A stretch of DNA of 64,000 bases from Variovorax sp. Root473 (GCF_001426505.1 NZ_LMEV01000017.1:1620594-1684593); one strand, 5' to 3'. Counted from the first letter of the stretch, positions 44,574-53,080 are shown. Numbers and translations: made by a program. Notes: a model not told the origin generated them from the letters alone.

Positions 44574-45143
44574 TCAGTCCTCGATGCCGCGCTGCGCCGG
44601 AATGCCGGCCTTGAACGCGTGCTTGACCATCTGCATCTCGGTGACGGTGTCGGCCAGCTCGATGATCTCGGGCGGGCAGCGGCGGCCGGTGAGCACGACG
44701 TGCACGTGCTTCGGGCGCGCGCGCAGGGTCTCGAGCACGCCGTCGAGCGGCAGCCAGCCGTAGATCAACGGATAGGTGATCTCGTCGAGCACCACGAGGA
44801 AGAAGTCGCCCGACAGGATCGCGGCCTTGGCCTTTTCCCAACCGTCGCGCGCGAGCTGGCCCGAGCGTTCGAGGTCCTGGCTCTTCCAGCTGAAGCCGTC
44901 GCCCAGGCCTTCGATGGGAATGCCGATCTGCTCGAACATGCGGTGCTCGCCGAAGCGCGCCGACGGCACCTTCATGAACTGGTAGATCTTCACGGCCTTG
45001 CCGCGGCCGTGTGCGCGCAGCGCGAGGCCGAACGCGGCCGTGCTCTTGCCCTTGCCGTCGCCGGTGTTGACGATGACGATGCCGCGGCGTTCGCCTTCGG
45101 GCTTTTCGTAGGGCTTTTCGCTGGGAGGGGTTTCTATTTGCAT
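44574..45143 (-). CDS. cobO: Cob(I)yrinic acid a,c-diamide adenosyltransferase
   Basis: Transfers the adenosyl group of ATP to cobalt(I) corrinoids. The 189-aa CobA/CobO/BtuR-type protein has the P-loop VNTGDGKGKSTAAFGLALRAHGRG near residue 25, KIYQFMK, and the DEITYPLIYGWL and TGRRCPPEIIELADTVTEM motifs. The ATG at 45143 is preferred to an ORF start 56 codons further upstream. Confidence 0.95.
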   Translation of the reverse strand: MQIETPPSEKPYEKPEGERRGIVIVNTGDGKGKSTAAFGLALRAHGRGKAVKIYQFMKVPSARFGEHRMFEQIGIPIEGLGDGFSWKSQDLERSGQLARDGWEKAKAAILSGDFFLVVLDEITYPLIYGWLPLDGVLETLRARPKHVHVVLTGRRCPPEIIELADTVTEMQMVKHAFKAGIPAQRGIED

Positions 45144-45207
45144 GAGGTTTTCCGTTTGCTTGTGTCTTTGACGCTGTCGTTCAAGGCATGCGCACAGGCG
45201 CGAAGCT

Positions 45208-45990
45208 TCATAACGGCAACGCGATCCATTGGTCTGCCACGCGATGCACGCGAATCCGATGGTCGAACACCTGTTCGAGCGCAGCATGCGTCGCAGGATC
45301 GGAACAAGCACCGTGATGCGTCACCCGCCCCCGGTTCATCACCACCAGTTCGTCCGCAGCCAGCGCCATCGGCAGCTCGTGCAATACGCTGACCACGGTG
45401 CGACCTTGCGCGACCAGTTCGCGTGCCGTCTGCATCCAGTCGGCCTGATGGGGCGGATCGAGGTTGGCCAGCGGCTCGTCCATCAGCAGCAGTTCGGCCT
45501 CGACCGCCAACGCACGCGCCAGCAGCACGCGCTGTCGCTCACCTCCCGACAGCTGCCCCAGCGGACGGTCACGCCACTCCCAGGCCTGGGTGCTGCGCAG
45601 CGCACTTTCGACGGCAGCGCGATCAACCTCGCTCGGCGCGGCTAGCCAGCGCTGATGCGGCAAGCGGCCGAGCATGGCGACGTCATAGACCATCAGGTCG
45701 TCGGCGCTGCCTTCGCCCGTGCCGCTCTGGCCCAGCCAGGACAGGCGCCGCGCGCGCACGCGGGCCGGCACGGCCGCCTGCGCTTCGCCGAAGAGCCGCA
45801 CTTCGCCGCGATGTGCGAGCAGACCTGCCAGCGCTTTCAACAACGTCGACTTGCCAGCGCCGTTCGGCCCGACGATGCTGGTCCAGCGGCCGGCCGCGAG
45901 CGACAGGTCGATGCTGTGCAGCACCTCGACCGACCCGAGCGTGGCGCTGAGGCCTTGCGCTTCGAGCGCGGCGGATGGGGTGCGGCTCAC
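45208..45990 (-). CDS. btuD: Cobalamin ABC transporter ATP-binding protein BtuD
   Basis: Cytoplasmic ATPase of the B12 importer. The 260-aa protein has Walker A GPNGAGKSTLLKALAG, signature LSGGERQRVLLARAL, Walker B LLLMDEPLANLD and an H-loop VLHEL. It starts at a GTG that overlaps the btuC stop (GTGA). About 64 bp separate it from cobO, the longest gap inside the operon. Confidence 0.93.
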   Translation of the reverse strand: MSRTPSAALEAQGLSATLGSVEVLHSIDLSLAAGRWTSIVGPNGAGKSTLLKALAGLLAHRGEVRLFGEAQAAVPARVRARRLSWLGQSGTGEGSADDLMVYDVAMLGRLPHQRWLAAPSEVDRAAVESALRSTQAWEWRDRPLGQLSGGERQRVLLARALAVEAELLLMDEPLANLDPPHQADWMQTARELVAQGRTVVSVLHELPMALAADELVVMNRGRVTHHGACSDPATHAALEQVFDHRIRVHRVADQWIALPL

Positions 45991-47006
45991 AGGCCACCGC
46001 CCTTCGCGCCGCGCCGGTGCATCAGCCACAGCAGGTAGCTGCCGCCGAGCACCGCCGTGAGAACGCCCACCGGCAGCTCCTGCGGTGCGATCAGCCAACG
46101 CGCCAGCAGGTCGGCCGCCATCAGCAGCAGGCCGCCCATCAGCGCCGACAGCACGATCAACCGCGCATGCGTGGTCTTGACCACCGAGCGCACCAGGTGC
46201 GGCGCGGCCAGACCGACAAAGGCGATCAGGCCGGTCTGCGCGACGGCGGCACCGGTCGCCAGCGCCAGCACCGCCACCAGCGCGGCGCGCATGGCGCCCA
46301 GCGGCAGGCCCAGGCTGCGCGCCGTGGCCTCGCCCAGCGCCAGGCCGTCGAGCACCGGCGCGAGCGCCCAGGCCAGCAGCAGGCAGGCCGCGCCGACCAC
46401 CGCCATCACGCCGCAGGCGGCCCAGCCGACCAGCCCGGTGCTGCCGAGCACGAAGCCCTGCAGCGCCTGAAGAATGTCGGCCGAGGCGATGGTGATGAGG
46501 TCCTTGGCGGCGCCCAGCACCACGCCGACGATCACGCCCGCGAGCAGCAGCCGCAGGGTCTGTTGCACGCCGCGCGCCAGCGTGAGCGTGAGCAGCACCG
46601 CGGCCACGGCGCCGACAAAGGCCGCACCGGTGAGCCCCAGGCGCATCACCCATTGCGTGCTGGTGACGGAGCCGCCGAACAGCATCAGCGCCAGCGCCAC
46701 GGCGAGCGACGCGCCCGAGGCGCTGCCCAGCAGGTACGGATCGGCCAGCGGGTTGCGAAACAGCCCCTGCGCCACCGCGCCCGCGAGCCCGAGCAGCGCG
46801 CCCGCCAGCCACGCGCCGAGGGTGCGCGGCAGGCGGATGTCCCAGACGATCTGCAGCGCCACCGGATCGTGCCGCGCGGACAGCAGGCTCTGGAATCCGG
46901 TGCTGCCGATGCCCAGGCCGAAGAGCATCAACGCCGCGCCCAGCACCAGCAGGCCGGCACCGAGCAGCAGCACGCGACGCAGGTGCGCGGAATGCATGCC
47001 GCTCAC
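45987..47006 (-). CDS. btuC: Cobalamin ABC transporter permease BtuC
   Basis: FecCD-family permease of the B12 importer in the cytoplasmic membrane, 339 aa. The typical DIRLPRTLGAWLAGALLGLAGAVAQGLFRNPLADPYLLGSASGASL region, and later GLIAFVGLAAPHLVR, are present with about ten membrane helices. The GTG start at 47006 is chosen because it overlaps the btuF stop by 4 bp like its neighbours; the ATG at 46997 is an alternative. Confidence 0.93.
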   Translation of the reverse strand: MSGMHSAHLRRVLLLGAGLLVLGAALMLFGLGIGSTGFQSLLSARHDPVALQIVWDIRLPRTLGAWLAGALLGLAGAVAQGLFRNPLADPYLLGSASGASLAVALALMLFGGSVTSTQWVMRLGLTGAAFVGAVAAVLLTLTLARGVQQTLRLLLAGVIVGVVLGAAKDLITIASADILQALQGFVLGSTGLVGWAACGVMAVVGAACLLLAWALAPVLDGLALGEATARSLGLPLGAMRAALVAVLALATGAAVAQTGLIAFVGLAAPHLVRSVVKTTHARLIVLSALMGGLLLMAADLLARWLIAPQELPVGVLTAVLGGSYLLWLMHRRGAKGGGL

Positions 47007-47884
47007 CGGCCCTTGTCCGTCAGGCACTGCGCCATCAGGCGCGCCGCCTCGTCCATGCGCGGGCCGGGGCGCACGACCACGTCGGTCTGCTCGGCGTCGA
47101 AGCGGCACACCCGCCCCTCGCGCACCGCGCGGATGCCGCCCCAGCCGGGCCGCTGCTCCAGCCCCATCGCGCTGCGCACGCTGACCATGATGAGGCCGGG
47201 GTTCGCGCGCACGACGAACTCGGGGTTGAGCTTGGGAAAGGGGCCGAGCGAGGCGGGCACGATGTTCTTCACGCCGAGCCGCGCGAGCGTCTCGCCGATG
47301 AAGGACGACTCGCCCGCCGCGTAAGGGCCGGTGTTGACCTCGAAGTACACGCGCAGGCCTTTGGCACTGGCGGGCAACGACTGCGCCGCGGCCGACACGG
47401 CCGCATCGATGGCGCGCCACACGACGGGCGCCTCGTGCGTGCCGAGCACCTGGTCGAGCGCGCCCAGCACGCGGCGCACGTCGGCGTGGCTCTTGGGTTC
47501 GAGCACGATCACCTTCAGGCCCAGTGCCTCGAGCCGCTGCGTGACGCGTGACGATCTGGCGAGCAGCACCACGTCGGGCTTGAGCGCGACGACGGCCTCG
47601 ACGTTCGGGTCGATCCCGCCGCCGAGCTGCGGCAGCGCGCGCACCTGCGCGGGCGAGTTGGAATAGCGGTCGACGCCGATCAGGCGGTCGCAGGCGCCGA
47701 GAGCGCAGACGCCTTCGGTCAGCGACGGCAGCAGCGAGACGATGCGCTGCGGCGGCTGCGCCAGGTGCACGGTGACGCCGCGCTCATCGACCACGTCGAT
47801 GGCCTGCGCAACCTGCGCGTACGCCACCAACGCAAGGCCGAGCGAGAGCGCGCGCAGCCAGGTCTTCACGGGTTCGAACCTCAT
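47003..47884 (-). CDS. btuF: Cobalamin-binding periplasmic protein BtuF
   Basis: Periplasmic substrate-binding protein of BtuCDF. The 293-aa precursor has a signal peptide (core LSLGLALVAYAQVAQA) and the cluster A-2 corrinoid/iron-binding fold, starting VHLAQPPQRIVSLLPSLTEGVCALGACDRLIGVDRYSNSPAQV and VVALKPDVVLL. Its ATG overlaps the cobU stop by 4 bp. Confidence 0.92.
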   Translation of the reverse strand: MRFEPVKTWLRALSLGLALVAYAQVAQAIDVVDERGVTVHLAQPPQRIVSLLPSLTEGVCALGACDRLIGVDRYSNSPAQVRALPQLGGGIDPNVEAVVALKPDVVLLARSSRVTQRLEALGLKVIVLEPKSHADVRRVLGALDQVLGTHEAPVVWRAIDAAVSAAAQSLPASAKGLRVYFEVNTGPYAAGESSFIGETLARLGVKNIVPASLGPFPKLNPEFVVRANPGLIMVSVRSAMGLEQRPGWGGIRAVREGRVCRFDAEQTDVVVRPGPRMDEAARLMAQCLTDKGR

Positions 47885-48462
47885 GCGACGGGTGCCTTCA
47901 GCGTCAACGGCAGGCCGGCAACCATCAGCGTCGCGCGGTGGCAGGCAGCCGCCACATCCTGGTTCAGCCGACCGAGCACGTCGACGAAGGCGCGGGTCTC
48001 GCGGCCCAGCGGGATCACGCCCAGCCCGATCTCGTTGCCGACCAGAACCACCGGCCCGCGCGCCTCGCGCAGCGCGATGAGCAGCAACGTAGCGTGCGCC
48101 GAGGGCGTGCGCGTGACCACCGCGGCGCCTTCGGTGCGCAGCGGCATCAGCAGGTTGGTGAGCCACAGCGTGAGGCAGTCGACCACCACGAGCGTGTCGG
48201 GCGCGCTCTGCGTGACGATGGCCCGACCCAGCTCGATCGGCTCCTCGAGGGTCTGCAGGCCGGGCACGCGCTCGGCGCGGTCGGCCTGGTGGCGCGCGAT
48301 GCGCTCGCGCATCTCGTCGTCGTGGGCCTGCGCGGTGGCGATCAGCACCGCGCGGCGCGATGCGGGCCCGGACGCCAACCAGTCGGCCGCGCGCTGTTCG
48401 GCGCGGCGCGACTTGCCGCTTTTCTGGCCGCCGAGGATGAATTCGTGCTCAATGAGGGGCAT
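47881..48462 (-). CDS. cobU: Adenosylcobinamide kinase / guanylyltransferase
   Basis: Bifunctional enzyme phosphorylating adenosylcobinamide and then adding GMP. The 193-aa protein has the P-loop GGQKSGKSRRAEQRA near residue 11, ATAQAHDDEMRERIARHQADRAERV with the guanylylated-histidine region, LVVVDCLTLWLTNLL, and the C-terminal VGNEIGLGVIPLGRETRAFVDVLGRLNQDVA. It overlaps cobB by 14 bp. Pseudomonas name cobP. Confidence 0.95.
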   Translation of the reverse strand: MPLIEHEFILGGQKSGKSRRAEQRAADWLASGPASRRAVLIATAQAHDDEMRERIARHQADRAERVPGLQTLEEPIELGRAIVTQSAPDTLVVVDCLTLWLTNLLMPLRTEGAAVVTRTPSAHATLLLIALREARGPVVLVGNEIGLGVIPLGRETRAFVDVLGRLNQDVAAACHRATLMVAGLPLTLKAPVA

Positions 48463-49855
48463 CGGAAGACGCCTGTGCGGCGTGGCTGTCGAGTTCGAGG
48501 GGCATGGCGCCGAAGAGCCGCGCGGTCGCTTCCGGGCTGGACGCGAACCACGCATGGAAATAGCTCGCGCGCACCGGCCCGTGCACGTACAGCGCCTCGC
48601 CACCGCGCGTGCCGACGGTGCGCGCGGCAGGCGCAAGCGGCGTCTCGCAGCGCGAGTAATGGAAGGTGTGGCCACGCAAGGCATGCGCGCCCAGGTCGAG
48701 CTGCTGCGGGCCCAGGCCGGCGAGCCGCTTCTGCATGACCGCCCGGCCCGGCAGCACGCCCCAGAGGCGGTGCACGTCGTGCGATTCGGCATCGTCGCGC
48801 GTGGCGAGTTCTTCGAACAGCGCCATCATGCCGCCGCACTCGGCCCAGATGGGCTTGCCGGTGGTCACGTGGTTCGCGAGCGACAGCCGCAGCCGGTCGC
48901 TGGCCGACAGCACTTCCGCGTGCAGCTCGGGATAGCCGCCGGGGAACCAGGCGGCGTCGCAAGGCGGCAGCGGCTCGTCGGCCAGCGGCGAGAAGAACGC
49001 GAGCCGCGCACCGAGGGCTTCGAGCACGTCGAGGTTGGCCGGGTAGATGAACGAGAACGCCGCGTCGCGCGCGATGGCGATGGTGCGACCGGCCAGCAGC
49101 GGCGCGATGGGTGCGGCGGCGCCGGGCTCGAAGCGCACCTGCGGCAGCTGATCGGGCGTGCGTTGACCGAGCGGCGTGGTGGCGAGCACGTCGGCCGCGG
49201 CGTCGAGCCGCTCCATCGCGTCGCCGAGTTCGGCCGCGCCGACCAGCCCCAGGTGGCGCTCGGGCAGCGCGAAGTCGGCGCTGCGCGGCAACGCGCCGAG
49301 CCAGTCGGCGGGCTCGCGCAAGGCGTCTTTCAGCATGTCGGCGTGGCGCTCGCCGGCCACGCGGTTGGCGAGCACGCCGGCCCAGGGCAGGCCCGGCTGG
49401 AAATTCTGCAGGCCGTAGGTTAGCGCGCCGAAGGTGCCGGTCATGGCGTGCGCGTCGATCACGGCGAGCACCGGCAGGCCCAGGCGCTCGGCCAGTTCGG
49501 CCGCGCTGGGCGTGCCGTCGAACAGGCCCATCACGCCTTCGACGATGACCAGGTCGGCCTCGCACGCGGCGGCATGCAGGCGCGCGCGGCAGTCGGCTTC
49601 GCCGGTCATCCACAGGTCCAGCGAATGCACCGGCGCACCGGTGGCCAGCGCGAGCCAGTGCGGATCGAGGAAGTCGGGCCCGCACTTGAAGGCCCGCACG
49701 CGGCGCCCCTGGCGCACGTGCAGCCGCGCCAGCGCGGCGGCGACCGTGGTCTTGCCCTGCCCCGAGGCCGGCGCGGCCACGAGCACCGCGGCGCAGGTAG
49801 CAGCGGCGCCAGTGGTCCCGGGCGAGGAACGGTGGGTGTTTACTGTGGTGTCCAC
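48449..49855 (-). CDS. cobB: Cobyrinate a,c-diamide synthase
   Basis: ATP- and glutamine-dependent amidase for the a and c side chains. The 468-aa protein has the N-terminal P-loop VLVAAPASGQGKTTVAAALARLH, KCGPDFLDPHW and a C-terminal glutamine amidotransferase domain with the cysteine in WAECGGMMAL. Salmonella name cbiA. It overlaps the btuB stop by 16 bp. With cobQ elsewhere in the window, it shows that amidation of the corrin ring is possible here; the ring-building genes lie outside the window or are absent. Confidence 0.94.
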   Translation of the reverse strand: MDTTVNTHRSSPGTTGAAATCAAVLVAAPASGQGKTTVAAALARLHVRQGRRVRAFKCGPDFLDPHWLALATGAPVHSLDLWMTGEADCRARLHAAACEADLVIVEGVMGLFDGTPSAAELAERLGLPVLAVIDAHAMTGTFGALTYGLQNFQPGLPWAGVLANRVAGERHADMLKDALREPADWLGALPRSADFALPERHLGLVGAAELGDAMERLDAAADVLATTPLGQRTPDQLPQVRFEPGAAAPIAPLLAGRTIAIARDAAFSFIYPANLDVLEALGARLAFFSPLADEPLPPCDAAWFPGGYPELHAEVLSASDRLRLSLANHVTTGKPIWAECGGMMALFEELATRDDAESHDVHRLWGVLPGRAVMQKRLAGLGPQQLDLGAHALRGHTFHYSRCETPLAPAARTVGTRGGEALYVHGPVRASYFHAWFASSPEATARLFGAMPLELDSHAAQASSDAPH

Positions 49856-51792
49856 TTGAGTCCGACGTACGCGGTGCGGCCCCCGGTGGCGTAGAGCCGT
49901 GCGAACTGGTAGTCCTTGTCGCCCGCATTGTCCACGCGTGCCACGAGGTTCAGGTCGCGCGTGATCTGCGTGCTGGCCGACAGGTTCAGCAGCGTGTAGC
50001 CGCCGAGCTTGACGGTGTTGGCGACATCGTCGAAGCGCTTGCCGGAGCTCTGGAGTTCAGCGCCCAGCGTCCAGCCGGCGATGCGCCAGTCGGCGCCCAG
50101 CGTGCCGTGCGCCCGTGCGCGGCGCGCCAGCAGGTTGTCGGTGGCGAGGTCGCGCGGGTCCTGGTAATCGAGCGACGCGCGCAAGGTGACGTCGCCGATG
50201 CGGTGGCCGCCCGTGAGCGTCACGCCTTGGTAGCGCGCACGCGCCGTGCTGGCGTAGCAGCCGAACGACGACTGGCAGCCCTTGGCGCTGCCGTCGAACA
50301 CGATCAGGTTCTGCACGCGGTTGCGGTACAGCACGATGCCGGCTTGCGTGGCGCCGGCCGTGTACTGCAGGCCCAGTTCGACGTTGCGGCTCGATTCGGG
50401 CTGCAGGCTCGCCAGGCCGTACTCGCTGAAGCGCTGGTACAGCGTGGGCGCGCGGAACGCGGTGCCCGCCGACACGGTGGCGCGCAGGCTCGGCGTGATG
50501 GCGTAGCCGTAGGCGGCGCTGCCGGTGGTCTTGCCGCCGAACTCGCTGTCGTCGTCATGGCGCACATGCAGCTGCAGCGAATGCGGGCCCTTCACGTAGC
50601 CGTAGCCCAGTGCGGCGGCGTTCTGCGAGCGGTCGCGCGAGAACAGCTTGGCCGAGGTGGTCGGTGCGTTTTCGAGCGCATCTTCGCGGCGCTCGAGCGT
50701 GGCGGTCACCAGGTGCGCGCCGAAACGGAATTCGTTCTGGAACAGGTAGCCGCGCAGGCGGGTTTCGGTGCGGTAGAACGAAGGCTGGGTCTTGTAGACC
50801 GTTTGCGAATCGGTCACCTGCAGCCGGGTGCTGTAGATGTCGTTCCACTTGGCCGACCAGGTCAGGCCGGCGGTGCGCAGTTCGTTGGTCGACACGTCGT
50901 CGCGGAAGGTGATCGGCGGCCGGGTGCGAAAACTCACCGGCGGGTCGTAGGCCGCCTCGGTGTTGCTGGTGAGCAAGGTGGCGTCGAGACGCTGGTCGGG
51001 CGTGATCTGGAAGCCCAGCTTCAGGTTGCCCGAGGTGCTGCGGTAGCCGTCACGGTCGGGATTGGTGAAGCCGTCTTTCGAGGGCGTGCGCTTGGCGATC
51101 GGCTGGATGTTGAAGCCCTTGCTTTCTTCATGCGACACGCCGAACGAGTAGTCGAGCAGGCCCGACTTGCCGCTCACGCCGCCTTCGATCTTGCGCAGGC
51201 CGTGGCTGCCGAAGCCGATGCCGGCGTAGGGCGACACGCCCTCCTCGCCGCGCCTGGTGAAGAGCTGGATCACGCCGCCCACGGCGTCCGAGCCGTAGAC
51301 CGCGGCGGCGGGGCCTCGCAGCACTTCGATGCGGTCGATCTGCGCGAGCGGAATGCCTTCCCAGCCGGCACCGCCGGTCGATTGCGAATCGATGCGCACG
51401 CCGTCGAGGTAGACCGCGGTGAAGCGCGATTCGGCGCCGCGGATGAACACGCTGGTGGCGTTGCCCACGCCGCCGCTGCGCGAGATCTCCATGCCGGGCA
51501 GGCGCGCCAGCACGTCGGCCACGCCGGTCGCGCCGCTGCGCTCGATGGCTTGGCGGTCGACGATGGAGACGTCGCCCACCAGGTCCGACAGCGCCTGCGG
51601 CGTGCGGTTGGCGGTGACGACGGTCTCGTCGAGCATGGCAGATGCGGTTGCTGCGGCTTGCGCTTGCACGGCCAGCGGCACCAGGGCCAGGCCGCCGAAG
51701 GCCGAGGCCAGGGCGAGCGTGAGCGGCAGGCGCGCGGGACGATTGCGGCGCACGCTGGCACGGCCGCTGGAGAGGGAAACACAGGAAATCAT
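49840..51792 (-). CDS. btuB: TonB-dependent outer-membrane cobalamin receptor BtuB
   Basis: Outer-membrane B12 transporter. The 650-aa protein has a long signal peptide (core LPLTLALASAFGGLALVPLA), a TonB box-like DETVVTA, the plug domain LSDLVGDVSIVDRQAIERSGATGVADVLARLPGMEISRSG with RGAESRFTAVYLDGVRI, and a TonB-dependent beta-barrel. The last strand reads YVGLKWTPQ. It is the first gene of the operon, directly after the cobalamin riboswitch. No tonB gene is seen in the window. Confidence 0.94.
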   Translation of the reverse strand: MISCVSLSSGRASVRRNRPARLPLTLALASAFGGLALVPLAVQAQAAATASAMLDETVVTANRTPQALSDLVGDVSIVDRQAIERSGATGVADVLARLPGMEISRSGGVGNATSVFIRGAESRFTAVYLDGVRIDSQSTGGAGWEGIPLAQIDRIEVLRGPAAAVYGSDAVGGVIQLFTRRGEEGVSPYAGIGFGSHGLRKIEGGVSGKSGLLDYSFGVSHEESKGFNIQPIAKRTPSKDGFTNPDRDGYRSTSGNLKLGFQITPDQRLDATLLTSNTEAAYDPPVSFRTRPPITFRDDVSTNELRTAGLTWSAKWNDIYSTRLQVTDSQTVYKTQPSFYRTETRLRGYLFQNEFRFGAHLVTATLERREDALENAPTTSAKLFSRDRSQNAAALGYGYVKGPHSLQLHVRHDDDSEFGGKTTGSAAYGYAITPSLRATVSAGTAFRAPTLYQRFSEYGLASLQPESSRNVELGLQYTAGATQAGIVLYRNRVQNLIVFDGSAKGCQSSFGCYASTARARYQGVTLTGGHRIGDVTLRASLDYQDPRDLATDNLLARRARAHGTLGADWRIAGWTLGAELQSSGKRFDDVANTVKLGGYTLLNLSASTQITRDLNLVARVDNAGDKDYQFARLYATGGRTAYVGLKWTPQ

Positions 51793-51822
51793 GGAGTGAA
51801 CCGAACGAACGTCTATGCCCTG

Positions 51823-51840
51823 GCCGGCTTCCCCGCCGGC
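51823..51840 (-). promoter_or_regulatory. Hairpin in btuB leader, probable expression platform
   Basis: Between the B12 box and the btuB start, the leader has GCCGGC (51835-51840) and GCCGGC (51823-51828), a self-complementary pair with a GGGGAA loop. This lies about 30 bases ahead of the start codon and suits a platform that changes access to the ribosome-binding region. Which mode (translational or other) is used is not evident. Confidence 0.4.
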
Positions 51841-51879
51841 GCCATGGGCGTCATGGCTACCGATGCGGCAGCCGCCTTG

Positions 51880-52090
51880 TTGGCCGGTATCCGGGCTGGC
51901 AGATCGCCCCTTGCCGCCTTCCCAGGCGCCTGTTTCAGAGCGCCCAGTGGCTGGATGGAAAGGGGTGACGCCTTGCGGCGTCGTCTGCTTGACCGTTGCG
52001 GGGGCAGCGCAGGCGGCTTCGACCCCGGGGGGCGTCCACTCCTGCTTCCCGTTGAACTGCGCCGTGCGAACCACGCCGCGAGCACCAACG
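51880..52090 (-). ncRNA. Cobalamin (AdoCbl) riboswitch upstream of btuB
   Basis: The btuB leader carries the conserved cobalamin-aptamer blocks in order on the minus strand: GTTGGTGCT (52089-52081), GGGAAGCAGGAGTGG region (52050-52035), CTGCCCCCGCAACGGT (52007-51992), GCCACTGGGCGCTCT (51951-51937), a GGGAAGGCGGCAAGG segment (51923-51909) and the B12 box AGCCCGGATACCGGCC (51897-51882). The B12-box and GCCACTG blocks fit consensus closely. The switch would repress the 13-gene btuB-cobD operon when B12 is plentiful. Confidence 0.92.
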
Positions 52091-52242
52091 GGCGGGATTT
52101 TAGGGTGAATCGGCATTCAGACGGGCCCACGGGGCAGGCACGCCACACTGCGTTTGATCGCGGGCGGCGCAGGCCCCAGAATCTCGGCCACGTCTGGCGT
52201 GCGCCCGCGCGGTGCGCCGGACCTTCCGAATTTCCGGGAAAC

Positions 52243-52248
52243 TACAAT
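52243..52248 (+). promoter_or_regulatory. -10-like TACAAT ahead of the zapB-like gene
   Basis: TACAAT matches the sigma-70 -10 consensus TATAAT in five of six positions. Its predicted transcription start (about 52255) is only about 2 bases before the ATG at 52257, so the transcript would be leaderless or nearly so. No good -35 is visible. Confidence 0.4.
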
Positions 52249-52256
52249 CGCCAACC

Positions 52257-52484
52257 ATGCCCGCCTCCAGCCCCATCGACCAGATCGCCGAGCGTGTGGA
52301 ACGCCTGCTCGTGCGTCACGAAGAGGTGCAGCGCACCAATGCGCTGTTGCAGGAACAGGTCGATGCGCTCACGCGTGAACGCGACGGCCTGAAGTCGCGG
52401 CTCGCCGCGGCCCGCACCCGCCTCGATGCCCTGCTCGAACGGCTGCCGGCCGAACCCCCTTCCGAAGATTCCCATCACGCATGA
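52257..52484 (+). CDS. Small coiled-coil protein, ZapB-like (TIGR02449/DUF904-type)
   Basis: A 75-aa protein that is almost entirely a heptad coiled coil (VERLLVRHEEVQRTNALLQEQVDALTRERDGLKSRLAAARTRLDALLERL). Small coiled-coil proteins beside zapA in proteobacteria belong to the TIGR02449 or DUF904 (ZapB) groups, linked to Z-ring stability. It overlaps the zapA start by 4 bp. Function by context, since coiled coils carry little family signal. Confidence 0.75.
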   Translation: MPASSPIDQIAERVERLLVRHEEVQRTNALLQEQVDALTRERDGLKSRLAAARTRLDALLERLPAEPPSEDSHHA

Positions 52485-52816
52485 AGCAGATTGAAGTACA
52501 GATCATGGGCCAGAGCTATTTGCTCGGCTGTCCCGACGGCGGCGAGGCCCAACTGCGCGAGGCCGTCGACCGCGTGGACGCGGCCATGTGCAAGATCCGC
52601 GATGCAGGCAAGGTGAAGGCCCGCGATCGCATCGCCGTGCTCGCCTCGCTGAACCTGGCTTTCGATCTCGCAGCCCAGCAGGCCGCTGCTGCCGCCGCAC
52701 CGGCGCCTGTTGCCGCCCCGCGCGCCGAAGAAAGTGCTGGCGACGCCGACCCGCAGGCCGCCCAGCTCATTCAGAGACTCGATCAAGCCCTGGCGGGCGA
52801 TGGACATTTGCTCTGA
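52481..52816 (+). CDS. zapA: Cell division protein ZapA
   Basis: A 111-aa ZapA, which bundles FtsZ filaments. The N-terminal domain (MKQIEVQIMGQSYLLGCPDGGEAQLREAVDRVDAAMCKIRDAGKVKARDRIAVLASLNLAFDL) carries the family's conserved pattern, including the ALNIA-like VLASLNLAFDL, and is followed by an Ala/Pro-rich linker and short helix. ATG overlaps the upstream gene. Classical proteobacterial order zapB-like, zapA, 6S RNA. Confidence 0.93.
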   Translation: MKQIEVQIMGQSYLLGCPDGGEAQLREAVDRVDAAMCKIRDAGKVKARDRIAVLASLNLAFDLAAQQAAAAAAPAPVAAPRAEESAGDADPQAAQLIQRLDQALAGDGHLL

Positions 52817-52844
52817 AGGCACGCGGCGCGGCGCAGACGGGGCG

Positions 52845-52850
52845 TAAAAT
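52845..52850 (+). promoter_or_regulatory. -10 hexamer of the 6S RNA promoter
   Basis: TAAAAT, 28 bases after the zapA stop, places transcription start near 52858-52860, just at the 5' end of the 6S RNA. No clear -35 is visible, so part of the RNA may also come from zapA read-through. Confidence 0.5.
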
Positions 52851-52858
52851 CCACTCCG

Positions 52859-53031
52859 TCTGCAGACGTGTCGGGCTTAATATTTCCTTGTTCCAATGCT
52901 CTCCGGAGCCGGGCTTGGTACATCGCTCGACGGGCGTGATCATCTCGCGTCAGATGAACCCGAAGTCTTGCTGCCCTCGCCCACCTGAACCCTGGTTCAG
53001 GATGCGGGTCCGGCACACCATCTGCAGACAC
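52859..53031 (+). ncRNA. ssrS: 6S RNA
   Basis: A 170-nt stretch directly after zapA, the usual place of 6S RNA. Near its 3' end it has CACCTGAACCCTGGTTCAGG, the counterpart of the 6S CACCUUGAACCAAGGGUUCAAGG hairpin of E. coli. The ends pair (GTGTCGGGC at 52868 with GTCCGGCAC at 53008-53016), forming the closing stem around a central bubble flanked by TGTTCCAATGCTCTCC and GGCTTGGTAC. 6S binds sigma-70 RNA polymerase in stationary phase. Ends are estimated. Confidence 0.8.
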
Positions 53032-53042
53032 CTTTTCTCGCC

Positions 53043-53080
53043 ACGGCCCCCTGCTTCACCGCACGGGGCCGTTGCTTTTT
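53043..53080 (+). terminator. Terminator after 6S RNA
   Basis: An 8-bp GC stem (ACGGCCCC 53043-53050 with GGGGCCGT 53065-53072) with a 14-nt loop is followed by TGCTTTTT. It ends the zapA-6S transcript and separates it from the downstream TauE gene. Confidence 0.75.

Noticed and set aside
50107..52392. Plus-strand open frame across btuB, riboswitch and zapB-like gene
   Set aside because: Composition and overlap with a conserved TonB receptor and an RNA element show it is non-coding.
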